A stretch of 64,000 nucleotides of DNA from Polytrichum commune. Its lineage: Eukaryota > Streptophyta > Polytrichopsida > Polytrichales > Polytrichaceae. A model generated the notes under the pieces. It ran no database searches, was not told where the DNA came from, and saw only the letters and a list, made by a program, of their open reading frames with translations. Location of the stretch: NCBI GenBank assembly GCA_950295325.1, contig OX485803.1:45709554-45773553 (forward strand), given 5' to 3'. Below, in pieces: positions 24,936 through 38,234 of this stretch. Numbering within the stretch: position 1 is the stretch's first letter; each line of letters opens with the position of its first letter. The position numbers were made by a program, and so were the translations under genes.

Positions 24936-26352
24936 GAAACCTTCACAAATATAGCCTAGATATACAAAAGATTGATCCACAAGGAGAGAGTTCGGATAGA
25001 GAAGAGGGATCCAACAAAACTAGATCGAAATAGAGACGTTGTAGTTGGTCGAAATATTGTCGCAAGATATCGCCGCCATCGATAGAAGCTGCTGCAGCAG
25101 CTAGGAACTACCAAACAAATTTCAAACAGAAAGAAGCCGCGCGCGATAGCTGCCGGCAAGTTGCAGAAATAGTTGTCGGAGTTGACAGGGACGCTGCTGC
25201 AGCCAAAGACGTAGACACTGTAGCCGAAGGTGGGCTGCTGCTGCTACTGTAACCACAGAGGAGGTTGTACCCGGAGGCGAATTTGTTGGTGCAGCATTGT
25301 AACAGCCGAAGGAGAAGCTGCTGTAATCGCAGCCGTGACACGTAAATCTGTGAAACCAAAGGTGAAGCTGCTGTAGCAGTCGAGACAAATTGTTGTAGTA
25401 GGGTTGCCAAGTAAATCGAAGCAAGCTTAGGAAGCTGTTGGAGCTGCCATAGAAAAAGTGAGGAACAGAAGCCACACAAATCTGAAGCTGCTGGAGTTGC
25501 TTTCGAGGCGCCGCTGGGAGCTAGAAGTAGCGCTGCCAAGAAACTGTTGCGGGAAAATAAAATTCGGGAGGTTGCAAACTTGGAGCTGTGAAGACTAAGG
25601 AGGCTGCGGAAGGAGGGAGTTTGAGGTGCTGGGGATACGGTGTTGTGAAGTTGAGGAGCAACTCTAGCAAGTTACTGCCCGAGCTAAACCAGGTACCACT
25701 CAAACCCCCACTTAGATAGGCACTTAGACACATAGAGAACACACACACAACCAAAACAAACTAAAATCACAGTAGATACACACTTAGTCACTTAGAAACA
25801 CACACACACACATTAGTTAACTAGGCACTTAGCTTCTTTTATTTGGCTCCCTAAAAGTAGAAGTAGTTAAAACTAGTTAGAAATGAAGGTTGCTCAAACA
25901 ACCACTTTTTGTTTTGTTTTATGGCTCACAGCCTCCCTATATTGGACAAATCCTCGCCGTGCAAACTCACACAACTCACATGTTTGCTCATCTCATACTA
26001 GACTTATACATAATAATAAAACTAATAAACCAGAAACACTAGTAAACAACATTATCTTCCCCCTAGCCACATATCCCCTCCAAGCCCCACTTGTTCATAA
26101 GTGGAATGAGAATTTGTTTAGGGAAAAATGAAGAATTTTTATGGACACAAAAAATAACATGCAATTACTTTCTCTTTGCAGAATGACTTATTAACGAAGC
26201 TTGGACAAAACCTTTGATGGTGTTAAGGACATGGAAACCTCACAAAACAAAAAAAGAACATCTAGCAATGCATGTCTAACCATAGTAGAGAAAAACAAAA
26301 ATAAAAGTAATACACCAAAAAAAACTCATGCCTATGGCTTAGATTCAAGGCT

Positions 26353-28145
26353 ATGAATGCTTTGAATGTAAAAAAATGGCTTAATGAAGTAGCCCATAGA
26401 AGTGTGAGTGAACTTATGAAAATGGGAATGAATAAAAAAGAAGCATTAGAATGTCAACATTGTGTACCATCATACTTATACGTCCCGCAAGAAATATGGC
26501 CAAATATGAATGACCTTGGGGAGCATAATTTTCATCACACTCAAATACCCTCGGACATTGATGTATGTGATGGATTTGTCATGGACTATCATATTGCTTT
26601 GTTCTTTCAAATAGATGATATGCTCATCCCCAAAGAAGAAGCATTAGACAAAATGACCAAGAGATTGGATGATATGCAAATCTTACTTAGGGATGAGATA
26701 AATGACCCCATAGCAATAATATGTACACATGGGGGAAACAATGGTCGGGTCATGTAAAACTTCATCTTAAGAATATGAACACCAAAAGACTACATGACCA
26801 CCAGGATATCCTACAGGCAGAAATGATTGTCATCCATAAAGCACTACAAATCATCAATACCCAATATCCAAATGAACCCGCATATATATTCACCGATAGT
26901 CTAAATGTACTATATCTACTCAATACACAAATTAAACATTCCACACTACACAATAGTCACCCAGACCAAGTCACACTTGCCTCCATAGTACAACTTCTCC
27001 AAAACCGCTCCCAACCAATCACATTATATAAAGTTAGAGCACATGTCAACATAGACGGTAACGAACAAGCAGATAAATTAGCAAAAGAAGGATTGGACAT
27101 TACTCATAGAAATGCCACACACCCATACGAACACGCCCATGCCACACCTTACTACTACCAAAAAGACGAATGGCCCTCCAAGATAGATACACCAGACAAA
27201 GGCCCCGTTAGATTTCTAGAAAAATAAATAAAAAAATATGACAGAATAAACAACCTAGAAACTATGGCCTCACAAACCCCCAATATATGTAAATGGACAG
27301 GTAATGAAGACATTGACAAGGAACTTTCCAATGAATTTTGGAACAACCCTGCTATCACGGACAAGCAAAAATCATGCCTTATTAAATTTCGCACCGGAAC
27401 ATACATGGGCCAAGCTAGAAAACAAACCTTCTTTGGTAGACAAAGATTCCCCACCATCACCTGCCCTATTTGTAATTCATACGAACCTGATACATGGCTA
27501 CATGTACTACTCACATGTAGGCAACAACATATACACTCACTACACGTCAAAAGACATAACAAAACAGTATGGGAAATCATAAAACTACTAATCTCTTCCG
27601 AAAAATCCCGGTGCTACACTCTCATGAACGTTGGTACCTTTAATGACCACCCCCAAGAAAACACCGTCCCGAATTGGCTCTTACCCTGCACATGCGGAAC
27701 CCAAAGATGCCACTGTAACTCTCGATTTAGACCTGACATTCTTTGCGTTAAAGGGCTCCCATACCAAAATGAACATCCCACAATTATAGACCAAACTCTT
27801 ACCATACAAGCCATTGAAAGAAAACATTGCTGCTCTAGGCTGGAAAATCGATCATTGTTATTACAGCAAGCGCTAGAGCCGCAACACACATTCCATCAAT
27901 GAAACTACTTGAAGACAAATTTAAACTACCTATGCCATCCATCTGAAACACCTTCAAAAACATTAATACCATTGCCATACAATACGCCATGTCCATCCTC
28001 CTCCACAAAAGAAGACTAGAAAATCACCAACCTCTACCACAAATGCAAGACCCCCCCTAGACGACTCAAAAGTTGTATTATGAAAAACGCCCTCTCTACA
28101 CAACAATGAGACAATGGCCTGACGTCCAAAGCCCGCACAAAACAA
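26353..28145 (+). pseudogene. Decayed LINE 3' half: RNase H, zinc knuckle, restriction-like endonuclease
   Basis: Three frames follow each other. 26,353-26,757 is an unrecognised linker. 26,721-27,227 is an RNase H domain: QAEMIVIHKAL supplies the Glu, YIFTDSLNVLYLL the Asp, and KVRAHVNIDGNEQADKLAKEG the C-terminal His/Asp motif. After an in-frame TAA at 27,225 the same frame continues to 27,902 with a zinc knuckle (CPICNSY, then HVLLTC) and then RPDILCV followed by TIIDQTLTIQAIE. That last pattern fits the PD-(D/E)xK core of a restriction-like endonuclease. RNase H plus a C-terminal endonuclease points to a LINE of unusual domain content, such as the Dualen/RandI type (inference). Stops and a frame change between the first two segments make it a pseudogene. 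The tail reaches about 28,145. Confidence 0.75.
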
Positions 28146-31100
28146 ACTATATATTAATTAAACCTTATTTGTACTCCTACTTGTTATTGGTTCCTATCTG
28201 CTACTGGTTACTATAGTGTCTACTCTCGAAAGGGGAAAGTAGTTATTTACTTTTATTCCATAGGAATAGGGGTGGAACGAACATACACTTCATTCACGTC
28301 GGTCCCCTCCGGGGATCGAAGTTTCTTCTCTTCTCTGCTCGTTTGTTGGAGGGGAGCCACTTCACCTTTCCCAAGCATGGTTTCAGCCGTGCCCTTCGGG
28401 ATGCACTGCATAAACAAAGACTTGGTCATGCAATACGCATTGGACTAAAGGTAGAGACAACTGTAACGTAGGGTTGCTAACTTCCTTCTTTTGAAAGGAT
28501 TTTGAAATGAGTATAGGAATTTGAGAACTTTGTATATTGAGAAAGGGTTACAAACTTTGGGGCCATTTTACTTAGAACAAGATGTGGGCATCACACAAAC
28601 TCATCTATTGTGGATGATGAAAGATATGTTATATGCCTATTAGTCCCTTTAGGTTGTGAATTCTCCTGTGTTAATTCCGGGATCAATTCATGTTATGAAT
28701 AATTTATGATTGAATAGTAATGACAATTTTCACGGGCAAAGTTTCACGACACCGGGGGGGGGGGGGGGGGGGACACGAATATGAACATTGTATACGATGA
28801 TTGTTTATGTTTTCATGCAAGTTAACCCCTAGTTAGTTCATGATCAAAGACTTCGAGTTAGTCCAGTGGGACCCAATTCATATTAATTAACAACAAACTT
28901 GGGAGGGACAAGTTTTCAATCAATGTCAAACTAGTGATGCATGCATAATCTTCAAAGTTGAGTCGATTTTGAAAATCTCAAAATGGGGAAGATAACAAAC
29001 TTTCTAAACTATATTTTGCTAGTCACACTCACAATTGATGAAATCCAACATTCTTTAGCTAGGGTATAATGTTCGATGGGGCATGACACCTGGGTCCCGT
29101 GATTCTTGTATCGATTAAGAAGTCCACATCTCAAAGTCCTCTCGATCTGAATTTGTACTTGGAGAGGGCAAAACTTAAAAAAGAAAATGCTCTAATACTC
29201 CCCTCACTATACTTGACACCCATGTTAGCAACCAAACAAATACCATCAACTAAAAATGTTGATCTCGTTTAAAGAAGGTGTGAAGATATGAGAAATGACG
29301 CCTTTCATGCTCTACAAACATATAGTCGGGGGAGTTGTTGACTTCTTGCCATTCAAGCACATATGTTTCATTTGTGGTTACGTAGTTGGCGGTTCTTGAA
29401 GATTTTGTTAGTATGTACATTCGGTTTGGTCTTTTTTGTGTGGGTTCCTTCCCTCAGGCCTCTCCAAAGCCCAGTTTGGGATCATTGAGGTCTTTTGTGG
29501 GTACAATTCCATCTACCAATGAAAAATTGCCATTTGATTTGAAAAGAAAAAATAAATGAAAAGAAAAAAGAATGAAATGTTACGATCTTTGCTAATATGT
29601 TCAAATAGACGAGGTATATATGTGGGGTTCAATGGTATCACAAAGTCTATCATTAAATTAACATAGGCAACAAATTAGTAAAGATTTGAATCTGGCAAGG
29701 GGTGCTATATATATACAAACAGTGACATAAGGAACAACAACACAAAAGGCACTTTAGCTTATGTTAGGATGTGAGTGGAGCATGAAGTCTGTCAACCCTC
29801 ATATGCTCTTCTAGCTAGTAAAGACTCTAACTTAGCTAGGCAATAAAATGCAAGGGATTTACTATCTATGTTACAAATTTAACACATACGTGGCCCACTG
29901 ATCCTGTGGATAAGAAACAATTACCACCCCCCATGTATTCCTGCTCATTACAATAGGCCACCACATGCCCAAGCCTCCTCACACTACTTTAGGTGAACCA
30001 TTTGAGCCTATTTATGAGTATTCGCCACTTCATGGCTAATAATAATAAAAATGGACCTCCACTTTCACCAGGACTTTCTCACTCCCTACACACCACGAGG
30101 GGCATAAAGTATAATATAAAGCAATGTAAAATCCACAAGATAAAGATGAAGGTTTAATGACCCCCCTTGATTTACGTTACACTTTAATCCCCCACCTGGG
30201 CCCAAACGTGGACCTATTCCCCACTTTTATAGTACAGCATAATAATCGCCCAGCCATTTAATCCTCCTTAATGTCTTGCGAATTGGTACATTCTCCCCTC
30301 CTTTGCAGACTTCCTAGATCCTGCGGTCGGGCGAGATCTACGTCCTGGGTACAGGATGGGGGACGGTTGAGGAATGAGGAGAACGGGAAGATTGTGAACA
30401 GGGATGAACGGTTATCGTCGCCCCGGATGAGCGAGTTCTGCCAAGAATGTAAGGCAGATGGTTACTTTTCCTATAAGGTAGATGGGTCTTAAGTATATTT
30501 GATTGGTATATGGTTTGGTGAGGATCAAAGAGTGAACATCATAAAGACACATATTCAAAGAAACTGGACTATGTCTTCAAATATTGATGACTACTCTACA
30601 CTCAATAAGTAGTGTGTGTTGGTTGCCCTTTGAGATTAGTTCCGCTCCCAATAATGGACGCAATTAGGAGGACCTATATATCAAGTTTAAAAAGTCAACA
30701 CACGTGCACTTTTGATAGATGTAACTAAATCAGGGAAAGTCTAGTGTTCAATATGGTTTTTACACATGATTCATCATAGATTTGCCAATGCAACACAAGT
30801 TTTGTTGTGTGAATATATCAGTAGAAGTTGGAGAACTTGAAGAATGGAACCAAATAATACCCACTTACCTTATGATTAATTATCAAAGTGAAGAGTGAAG
30901 ATTCCTTGTGCTCATTAAGTGGTTATAAAGGTTCCCCAATTATGTTGATAGAGTGATTGCCATATATGAAACGATTAGTTCAATCTCTTTGAACACATAT
31001 GTCTCTTTGGTATCCGTTCTTGAAGCCACACCTGACCACGCACCACTCAAATATAGGTATTGGATTAAGATAAGTAACCGAATTAGACACATCTACCTTA

Positions 31101-31240
31101 ACATCAAGGAAGCGGATGCTTTCTGGTCATCCAAGACAAACAGTTCTGCCCAGATTCCCAACTTATGGATGAGATCTGTTGATATTGAGGAATGTATTCT
31201 GTTCAGAATAGAGAGACTCCAGTCTGGCTTTGTCTAGGCT
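28146..31240. other. Gene-free stretch between LINE remnant and IQD gene
   Basis: The first ~280 bases contain a GC-rich palindromic phrase (ggtcccctccggggatc, about 28,301-28,317) that may be the 3' end of the preceding LINE. A run of about 18 G lies at about 28,756. A family A repeat piece occurs at 31,020-31,110 (gcaccactcaaatatagg). A small open frame at 30,271-30,483 is GC-richer than its surroundings, but I do not recognise it. Confidence 0.5.
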
Positions 31241-32627
31241 TTGCGCCTCCTCGCATTGCATCGCCGTTTCTTGCGTCTTGTCGCCGATTTTGGCGATTTT
31301 GCACGGCCGATGTGTTGCGCGGGGTGTAATGTTCTTCAATCTCGGGCACAGTAGCTTGCGTACGAAATTTTGGCGCTCCTGACGGCTATCTCGCGGTGTC
31401 ATTCTCTCACAATGCGGCGCAGTATCAAGAAACTCCGTAGGTGCAAGTTTAATCTCGGCTGTAAGTAGGTTGTTTCGGTCGGGAGCGATGAGTAAGAGTT
31501 ATGTACGTGAGAGTGCTTTGTTTGAGGTCCTGTGGCTCGCCGGCATTTTTAGGTTTTAGTTTGCTTTTGAGCTGAGAAGCTCGAAATCTTCCTGCGTAGC
31601 TTGCACATTTGCCTAGCTCCTTGTCTGTTTAGCTCGATCGCCTTCTCCGGATACTTGCAGGCCTTGCGAGCGAGTTTTGTAAGGCGAAATCTCGCTAGGT
31701 TGCTGTTTCCTATCTTATTTATATATACATATATATATATACACAGACACACGTCCTTGTTTTTGTTTTTATTCCTTTTTATTCTTGTTCTTGTTCTCTG
31801 TCTTGGGCTTGGAGTTGGTCGAGTATTTCACTTCAAGAAAATCCGTTGCGGAGGTTTCCTTTTTCTTGTGTTGAGAGCTTGATCCGCTTTTCTTGAGAAG
31901 TTTTATCTCACGGACCCTAAACCCCAAACCTTGCCTTTAATCTGACAGTGTAATGTGTTTGTTGCCTCAGGTTCTGCATTGGGGGTGGCGCACATTGTCT
32001 CCAACATCAATCACCTTGTCGTTGACCTTAAGTCATAGTTCTCTCTTGGCTTTGTTCAGTGCTATACCACTGAACTGAATTCCAAGTATTCGAGCAGGAC
32101 AAAGAAGCTGCAAGTTATAGCTCATATTCTTACTACTTTCTACATCTCACCCTAAGTCAAGGTAAGTGGCAGTTATGTGAGTCTTCAGTGATTTTTGTAG
32201 GGTCGAGCAGGGTTTGAGCTATAGCATATTGTGTAGAATTTCATGTCCATGGAGAGAGCACATCTACTGGTCTTTGGCTGTCAGAATCAAATTGCTATCA
32301 GGATCAATTGTGAAGATGCAAGGTTTATTGTATCTATGTCATCTGAGCAGTGTATGTTAGTCAGCATCATTGAGCCTGACATAATGCTGAGTCACATACG
32401 CACATTATTTAACATTATATATTATTGATAACCATTTACTTAGTCCAAACTTTCTAAGTTGCAATTTTTCTATTCTCTTCGATGTAGAATTTTTTTTTCT
32501 GTCCTTCCCTTCTCTACCTGTTTTCCTGTTGGTGCACAATAGTAGGGGTTGATTACCTGTGTGTAAATCTCCCTTGTAATGAGTTGCTAATTTTCTTCCT
32601 TCAATTGCTTCTATTTCTCCAATGCAG
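31240..32627 (+). promoter_or_regulatory. Promoter / 5' leader region of the IQD gene with probable leader intron
   Basis: GC content rises from about 31,240. A strong donor (caag/gtaagt) occurs at 32,161/32,162 and a strong acceptor (aatgcag/aaag) at 32,627, four bases before the IQD start codon. This suggests a spliced 5' UTR. A TA/CA microsatellite lies at about 31,720-31,750. The transcription start cannot be fixed from sequence. Confidence 0.5.
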
Positions 32628-32631
32628 AAAG

Positions 32632-35600
32632 ATGGGGAAGAAAGGAAAGTGGCTCAGTGCTGTCAAAAATGCATTCCGCTCGCCAAATGAGGAAAAAGAA
32701 TTTGAAATTTCGGATCCCACAGATCTGGACCTTGTTGGAGAGATGCCTCCTCTTATAATGGTAACTTATTCAAAACTTCTTGGTTTTGACATTATCTTTA
32801 ATCTCAACCACAACATTATCTGCTGAAATGTTCTGGATATTGTTATCATCAAGAAGGCTAAATCTAGTATGATATTACTCATGCTCACACGGTGAGGTTC
32901 TTTAGGATAATGGTACAAAAGCTATAGTAACTAAAACTATTCAGAAGTTTATGAACATTTAGTAGTTGAGCCAATGTTAGGACTGCAGGGATGACTGGAT
33001 ACTTAATCAGTCACCGTGGTCGTCCTAGTGTCTCGGCCAGCTAGTCTTCCATGTGCAGTGAAGAAATGTGATATAAAATTCTAGGGGCCTATTGTTTAAA
33101 AAGATAAGGGGGTTTCTTAGCATGACCCTTGAGAATAATAGTAGGTTTGTTGCTTAGTAGGTACTGTTGCCAGATTTCAACTCTAGATACAATAACCAGC
33201 TTAAATGCAAGTTCTACCTCATTGTGCTACCTTAATGAGCAAAGCCATCTTCTACTTAAAACCTTCATAATGATCTGTGGGCTTCTATCTGAAAACCTCT
33301 GTACAAAAAGATATCATTATAATCCCTTCAAATTCAACAAAGATTTTATGTGACTTTTTGTGTTTGAACAATGTTTCTTTGCTGGTTGTTTCTTTCCAGG
33401 AGAGGCCAAAACACAAGGTGAGGCGATGGAGTTTTGGCAAGTCATCCCATTCAGATGAGAGAGATCCAGACAAGAGAGGGGAAGACTTTTATTCAACAGC
33501 TTGGAGTAGTCATAAGGGAACTCCAGTGCGCCAGTCCAATGGGATGTCCATGTATGCATCAGTTGAAGAATGGGCAGCTGTTAGGATCCAAACTGGCTTT
33601 CGTGGTTACTTGGTATGAACTAGACTCCATAAGTAGTTTCTGTTTCGTTGCAAAGTACATGTTGACACGAGATCAAAGTTAATGCGTCTTCTATATCTCT
33701 TCTTTTTCCCACAATACACACTAGTGTACTCATCTTTGCCCACATCCGTCTTTACTCTCTGATGGATGCTTCCTACAGACAACTTATGATTTTCTCGTCA
33801 GTTCTTTTTCTGCCACTGATTAGCACTATCCCCAAAGTAAGGTAAGGTGCTACTTTATTTTCAGTTAGTTTGTTTGGCTTTCACAGGCAAGGCGAGCTTT
33901 ACGTGCCTTAAGGGGCTTGGTCAGGTTACAAGCCTTGGTTCGAGGCCATACGGTGAGGCGCCAAGCAACCATCACCCTCAGATGTATGCAATCCCTTGTT
34001 CGAGTTCAGGCCAGGGTAAGAGCACGGCGAGTACGAATGTCAGAGGAAGGTCAAGCTGTGCAGAGGCAAATTTGGCAGCGGCGGCAGCAAATAAATCCCA
34101 GGAAGTCTGTGGTGAGAACTTGTTGTCTTCAAAACTATTTACAAACCATCATTGAGATTTGGATTTGCCTTGTAGCAAGTGTAACATCAAGGACATAATT
34201 GATTGAAGACTAATGACTTAAGAAAGCACCTTTGTTTGTGTTCTGTGTATCTTCCTCTTATTGTATGCATGTCTCTGCTTTGAGGTCCTCATCCTCTTGT
34301 CTAGCAGGTAGACATGTAATGCAAAGTATTTGTTTCTTCTTTGTTCAGTGGAACAATGCAAATAGCTAGGGATCTGCATTGCTCTACATGACCTTTGACA
34401 GATGAAAGACAATGCCAGAAAGATAAGTGGCAGCAACGTTTTCTTGTGCGCTTTTTTGTAATGGGTTGGTTGATTCACATATTTATATCACTTTGACTTC
34501 TGGGGCTATGCACATATGGAGTCAGTAGATGGGAACAAAGAGAGCATAACAATACTAGAAAATTCAAGCTTGATTCGAACATAAAAGATAAAACTGACCT
34601 TAGATGAATATCAAGAGCACGTTGGTGCATGTGTTCATTCACCTTCTTACAACACCAACCACACCATCTTTTGCCCTTTGCTCTTATTGCCCTTTGACCA
34701 AGTTGTCTTTCAACGTCAATGCTATTTACAGGAAAGCTTGACTGAGTCCGGGTGGAACGACAGCGTTGCAAGTGTGCAACAGATAGAGGCAAAGGCGCAA
34801 GAAAGACAAGTGGCAGCATTGAAGAGAGAGAGGGCTTTAGCCTATGCACATACACAACAGGTTTGATTCAATATTTGGTCTCATGATTTGTATTCAATAA
34901 CACATGCATCACATCCACGTAAAAAATTCCTTCCATTGAGTTTGAGGTGGTTATTAATATGAGTTGCTTTATATTAGGTAGAATTGTGTTTGAATGTTTG
35001 TCGTCAAGTTTGGTGTTACCTGATTTCTGTTGAATTCTCCTTTCAGCAACTCTGGAGGGCACCGCCAAAACAGGCTGTACCATTGTTTATTGACTGCGAG
35101 CCTGACAAGCCACACTGGGATTGGAGCTGGTTGGAAAGGTGGATGGATGCAAGGCCATGGGAGAATCGGATTTTTGACAGTAGCTCTGTATCCAAACAGG
35201 TTATTGACAGCCAATCCGGCAAACAAGTCATTGATAACCAATCTGGCAAGAGTGTGGATGGAGCCATCACAGCTGACACAAAGGAGCTTGAATCTGCTAC
35301 AAAGCAGCAGAATGCCTACACTAGGCGCAAGAAGCCAATTCCACATTCTGGTTCTCTTCGTAAGAGTGATACTTGGTCTACTATACAAGGACTACATCCA
35401 TCACCTCATGCAGGACCAGGTCTGCCCAATGGAAATGGAATAGTGAACAATCCACCAAATGTGCTGAGAACAAGTAGTCATGGACATATAACCCCCTCTC
35501 CATCAAGCTACAAGCAGTTGTCATCTCCTGTCAGCCCCCAAAATATAGTTCGACAGGAAGATTTAGAAGAGGTTGGAAGTGTAACATCAACAACAGCTAG

Positions 35601-36057
35601 ATCGACATCAAATGTGCCAATTGCAAATCCACAGTTTGGAACAAGGTACAGCAACTCTGGTCCAATTCGGGATGGTACGATCCGTGATGATGAGAGCATG
35701 GCAAGCTCTACAATCGTACCAAGCTACATGCAAGCTACTCAAAGTGTGAGGAACAAATCAACACAAACCTCAAAGATCAATGCCAGGTCTCGGAGTCAGC
35801 CCAAGCAACGGCCAGGTACTCCTGACAAGGATGCTGCCAAGAAACGCCTGTCATTTATTCCAGACAGAGTGGCAAGTGGGCCCTTGGTAAGGCCTCTCAA
35901 GCCAGGAACCCAAGCTCAAAGGAGTCCAATTGGCAAAGGTTTTGCTGGCATGAGTCGTGAAAAGTGGCCTGCAGTTTCATCACATGCCACAAATGATAGC
36001 AGCACCTTGGCTAATGAGCAAGTTCTTACAAATGGACACCCTGAAGCAGGTCAATGA
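32632..36057 (+). CDS. IQD: IQ67-domain (IQD) calmodulin-binding scaffold protein, 5 coding exons
   Basis: IQD proteins bind calmodulin through repeated IQ motifs and act as scaffolds at microtubules, plasma membrane or nucleus. Exons 32632-32760, 33400-33612, 33887-34111, 34732-34860 and 35047-36057 are all phase 0 and join to 568 codons plus TGA. The N-terminus [18 protein letters not shown] is typical of the family. The IQ67 domain spans about residues 96-165: [13 protein letters not shown], then after the intron [20 protein letters not shown] and [20 protein letters not shown]. The phase-0 intron inside the first IQ motif is the conserved family position. [19 protein letters not shown] (residues 258-276) and a C-terminal DUF4005-like region (about 485-560, with KKRLSF) complete the picture. 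Basic composition fits the family. Length and splice sites look intact. Confidence 0.96.
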
Positions 36058-37500
36058 CCATCACACTTCCAGTCCTTGTCTCCTTTATTTGCAATATCAT
36101 CCTCTGCTGAGGACATCAAGTCACGTAGTAGATGGGGTTTTGAGGATGGATAATTGGTAGGTCGAATCTACTCCACACCAGGCTTGAAGTATCGGGCTTC
36201 ATCGACTAGCTGTGAGGAGCTTCCCCATTTCAAGATGTTTCTGTAGCAACAACGTTGACTCCATGCTTCACCAACAATGGAACAGGGTGGTTCTCTACTG
36301 TGGCTGCAAGAAGAGTATGTGGTGACTTACGACGCTCTGCTCCTGAAGCATTCTGCAGAGGATCCTAGGTCTCTTTTCTTGCCATGACTACAACTCCTGG
36401 AGAATGCATCTAGAGGTGCTCTGCAAGTATCCCTACAGCAAAATTTGACAGGAATGTATGCACATCGTAGTCACAATGCTGTGTGTCATGAAGTTAGTAG
36501 TATGTCTTTGAAGAGGGGACTGCTTCAAAGTATTTCATTCCTTTGTCCTCCATTGCACACATTTAGCTAGTCACCGTAGTCTGAATGTACTACAGTGTTG
36601 TATATGAGTAGACTATTCTTTTCAGAGTGTTTTCTCAAATATTGAGGTACCAAATGTGAGGTTTTTCAGCCTCACATGCACATCTTTCCAGTATCATATC
36701 CGTCTGCCCACCAATTGATTCTCTTAATGCACTGGTCCTCAGTTATGCTTGCGAGTGTGTCCCACTCTAGTTTTTGGAGAAAACACTTTGATGAGGCTGT
36801 TAGCTTTATGTTGATCCTGTAGATTTTACTTGGCGAATTAGGTAGGTTTTCTACACTGGCAGTGTCAATCAATACAATGTTTCTGGTCATCGCAAAAGTT
36901 TTTGCACGTTCTTGGAGGAAGTATCATGAAACCAAATCCTGGAATTCAAATCCTGAAACCATCAGAAGCTGTTGACTTCCGTTTGTGGTGTCTAATAATG
37001 AATGTTTCCTTGTATGGAATCACTGTATGTCAAGGTTTACTAGCCTGTCTTCTAATCCTCAAGGTTTGGTATTTCAATAATTGGTGTCAAATTATTCTAA
37101 ATAAGTAATCTATAACCTGGATACTATTTCCAGTGGTTTTGTTTGATGAATAAGGAGGCAAGCTCATATGCAACAATTTCCTCTCGCCCCATTGCACAGG
37201 CACATACACAGGTATGACATCAAGGATATGTGCTAATTATGGTATCACCTCAGGGTTGTTACCACTGATCATAAGGTGAGCAGGTCTAAAACTTAGACTT
37301 GTCTTAGGATATGAAGCACATGATTAATACGAGATGATTAGCAAATCCAAATCAACGCTGTAGCCTCTTCCCTTGTAATTGAGCTTGTATGAATATCTTA
37401 ATGAACACCCTTTTTAAGAATTGATCATATGCCCCTCGCTCCCTTCAATTATGTTCACTATTGAGCATAGAATGGTTAACAACTTTTGAGCATGTAGGCC
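36058..37500 (+). other. IQD 3' UTR and downstream sequence
   Basis: The 3' UTR probably extends several hundred bases (to roughly 36,650). No polyadenylation signal stands out. The remainder has only short open frames without domains. Confidence 0.4.
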
Positions 37501-37509
37501 TTCTCTTTT

Positions 37510-37600
37510 GAATGATAACTTTTAGGTGTCCACACAACACTCGAATATAGGTGTCCGATTAAGAAAAGCAACCGAGTTAGGCATGGTTATCTTAGATTTG
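37510..37600 (+). repeat. Dispersed repeat family A fragment
   Basis: It carries aacactcgaatataggtgtc and cgattaagaaaagcaaccga, the same ordered phrases as 7,520-7,560 and 31,040-31,085. Confidence 0.55.
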
Positions 37601-37904
37601 TGTCCTAATCTTAGAACTGTATTTCCAAAACTTTGAGGGTTGTTTTGAGGTGGATGAATTGTTGATATGAGGCAGGGTCTCATGCTTTGTGACGGCGAGA
37701 GGGAATTATTGGATATGAGCTTACCTCTCATCCAATCCAACATAAAAACTCGACCCCTTATAGGTTTGTGGCTGATTCAACTTGGACTAGACTAGTCCGG
37801 AGGTTTTATATACATATATATGATTTTTATGAAGCTGATTTGGCATCCAAATGTATGAGGGACTTGTCATAAGGGCGAAAGGGAGTTATTATAGCATATG
37901 AGCC

Positions 37905-37970
37905 TACCCCTCATTCATCCATCATTGAACATATTGTTTTAGGGCTTTTATGATGGATGAATGAGGGGTA
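37905..37970. repeat. Perfect 21-bp inverted repeat (hairpin)
   Basis: Arms at 37,905-37,925 and 37,950-37,970 are exact reverse complements (core cccctcattcatccatcat), with a 24-base loop. The pairing extends imperfectly outwards. It lies directly before the MITE at 37,988. Confidence 0.85.
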
Positions 37971-37987
37971 TGCTTGTATGTGATGGT

Positions 37988-38234
37988 GGCCGGGGATTCG
38001 TGGCACTCAAGTAAAATCATCTGTGCGGATGAAAAAAACACATGAATAATCTAAATGGCTATTTTTGGGCAATCTGATTCCGGAAATAGAGTCAAAGGCC
38101 CCGAATTAGTCTAGTGATGTCACATTCGAATGAATCGGCCCTCAACCCCATAGGGGGGCTTTTTTTTATTGGAGCCACTTCATCCACGATATCTTGGATG
38201 GATGATTTTACTTGAGTGCCACGAATCCCCAGCC
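37988..38234. mobile_element. Mutator-type MITE, 247 bp, with 10-bp target-site duplication
   Basis: The left end ggccggggattcgtggcact and the reverse complement of the right end ggctggggattcgtggcact match over about 34 bases with one difference. The element is flanked on both sides by atgtgatggt (37,978-37,987 and 38,235-38,244). Long inverted ends plus a 9-10-bp duplication are typical of Mutator-like elements. There is no coding capacity. Its ends differ from those of the 16-kb element at 40,133, so another transposase must have moved it. Confidence 0.88.

Larger units (their letters stand above)
15608..26170. other. Long gene-free stretch made of repeats
   Basis: After the PUS7 3' UTR (to perhaps 16,000) I see no exon with a recognisable domain. 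Short open frames at 16,089, 17,074, 17,262 and 19,783 have no family signature. The stretch contains repeat family B (three copies), a TIR-bounded insertion, several tandem repeats, and homopolymer runs of G or C near 19,405, 20,714 and 22,664. These items are listed separately. Confidence 0.6.

Noticed and set aside
25108-25754. Long overlapping minus-strand frames rich in Leu, Gln and Ser
   Set aside because: They arise from gctgctgta-type repeats. Several frames are open at once and none shows a domain.
28757-28774. Run of about 18 G, and other G/C runs (near 700, 20,714, 22,664)
   Set aside because: Homopolymers of this kind may be real microsatellites or assembly uncertainty. There is no evidence for function.
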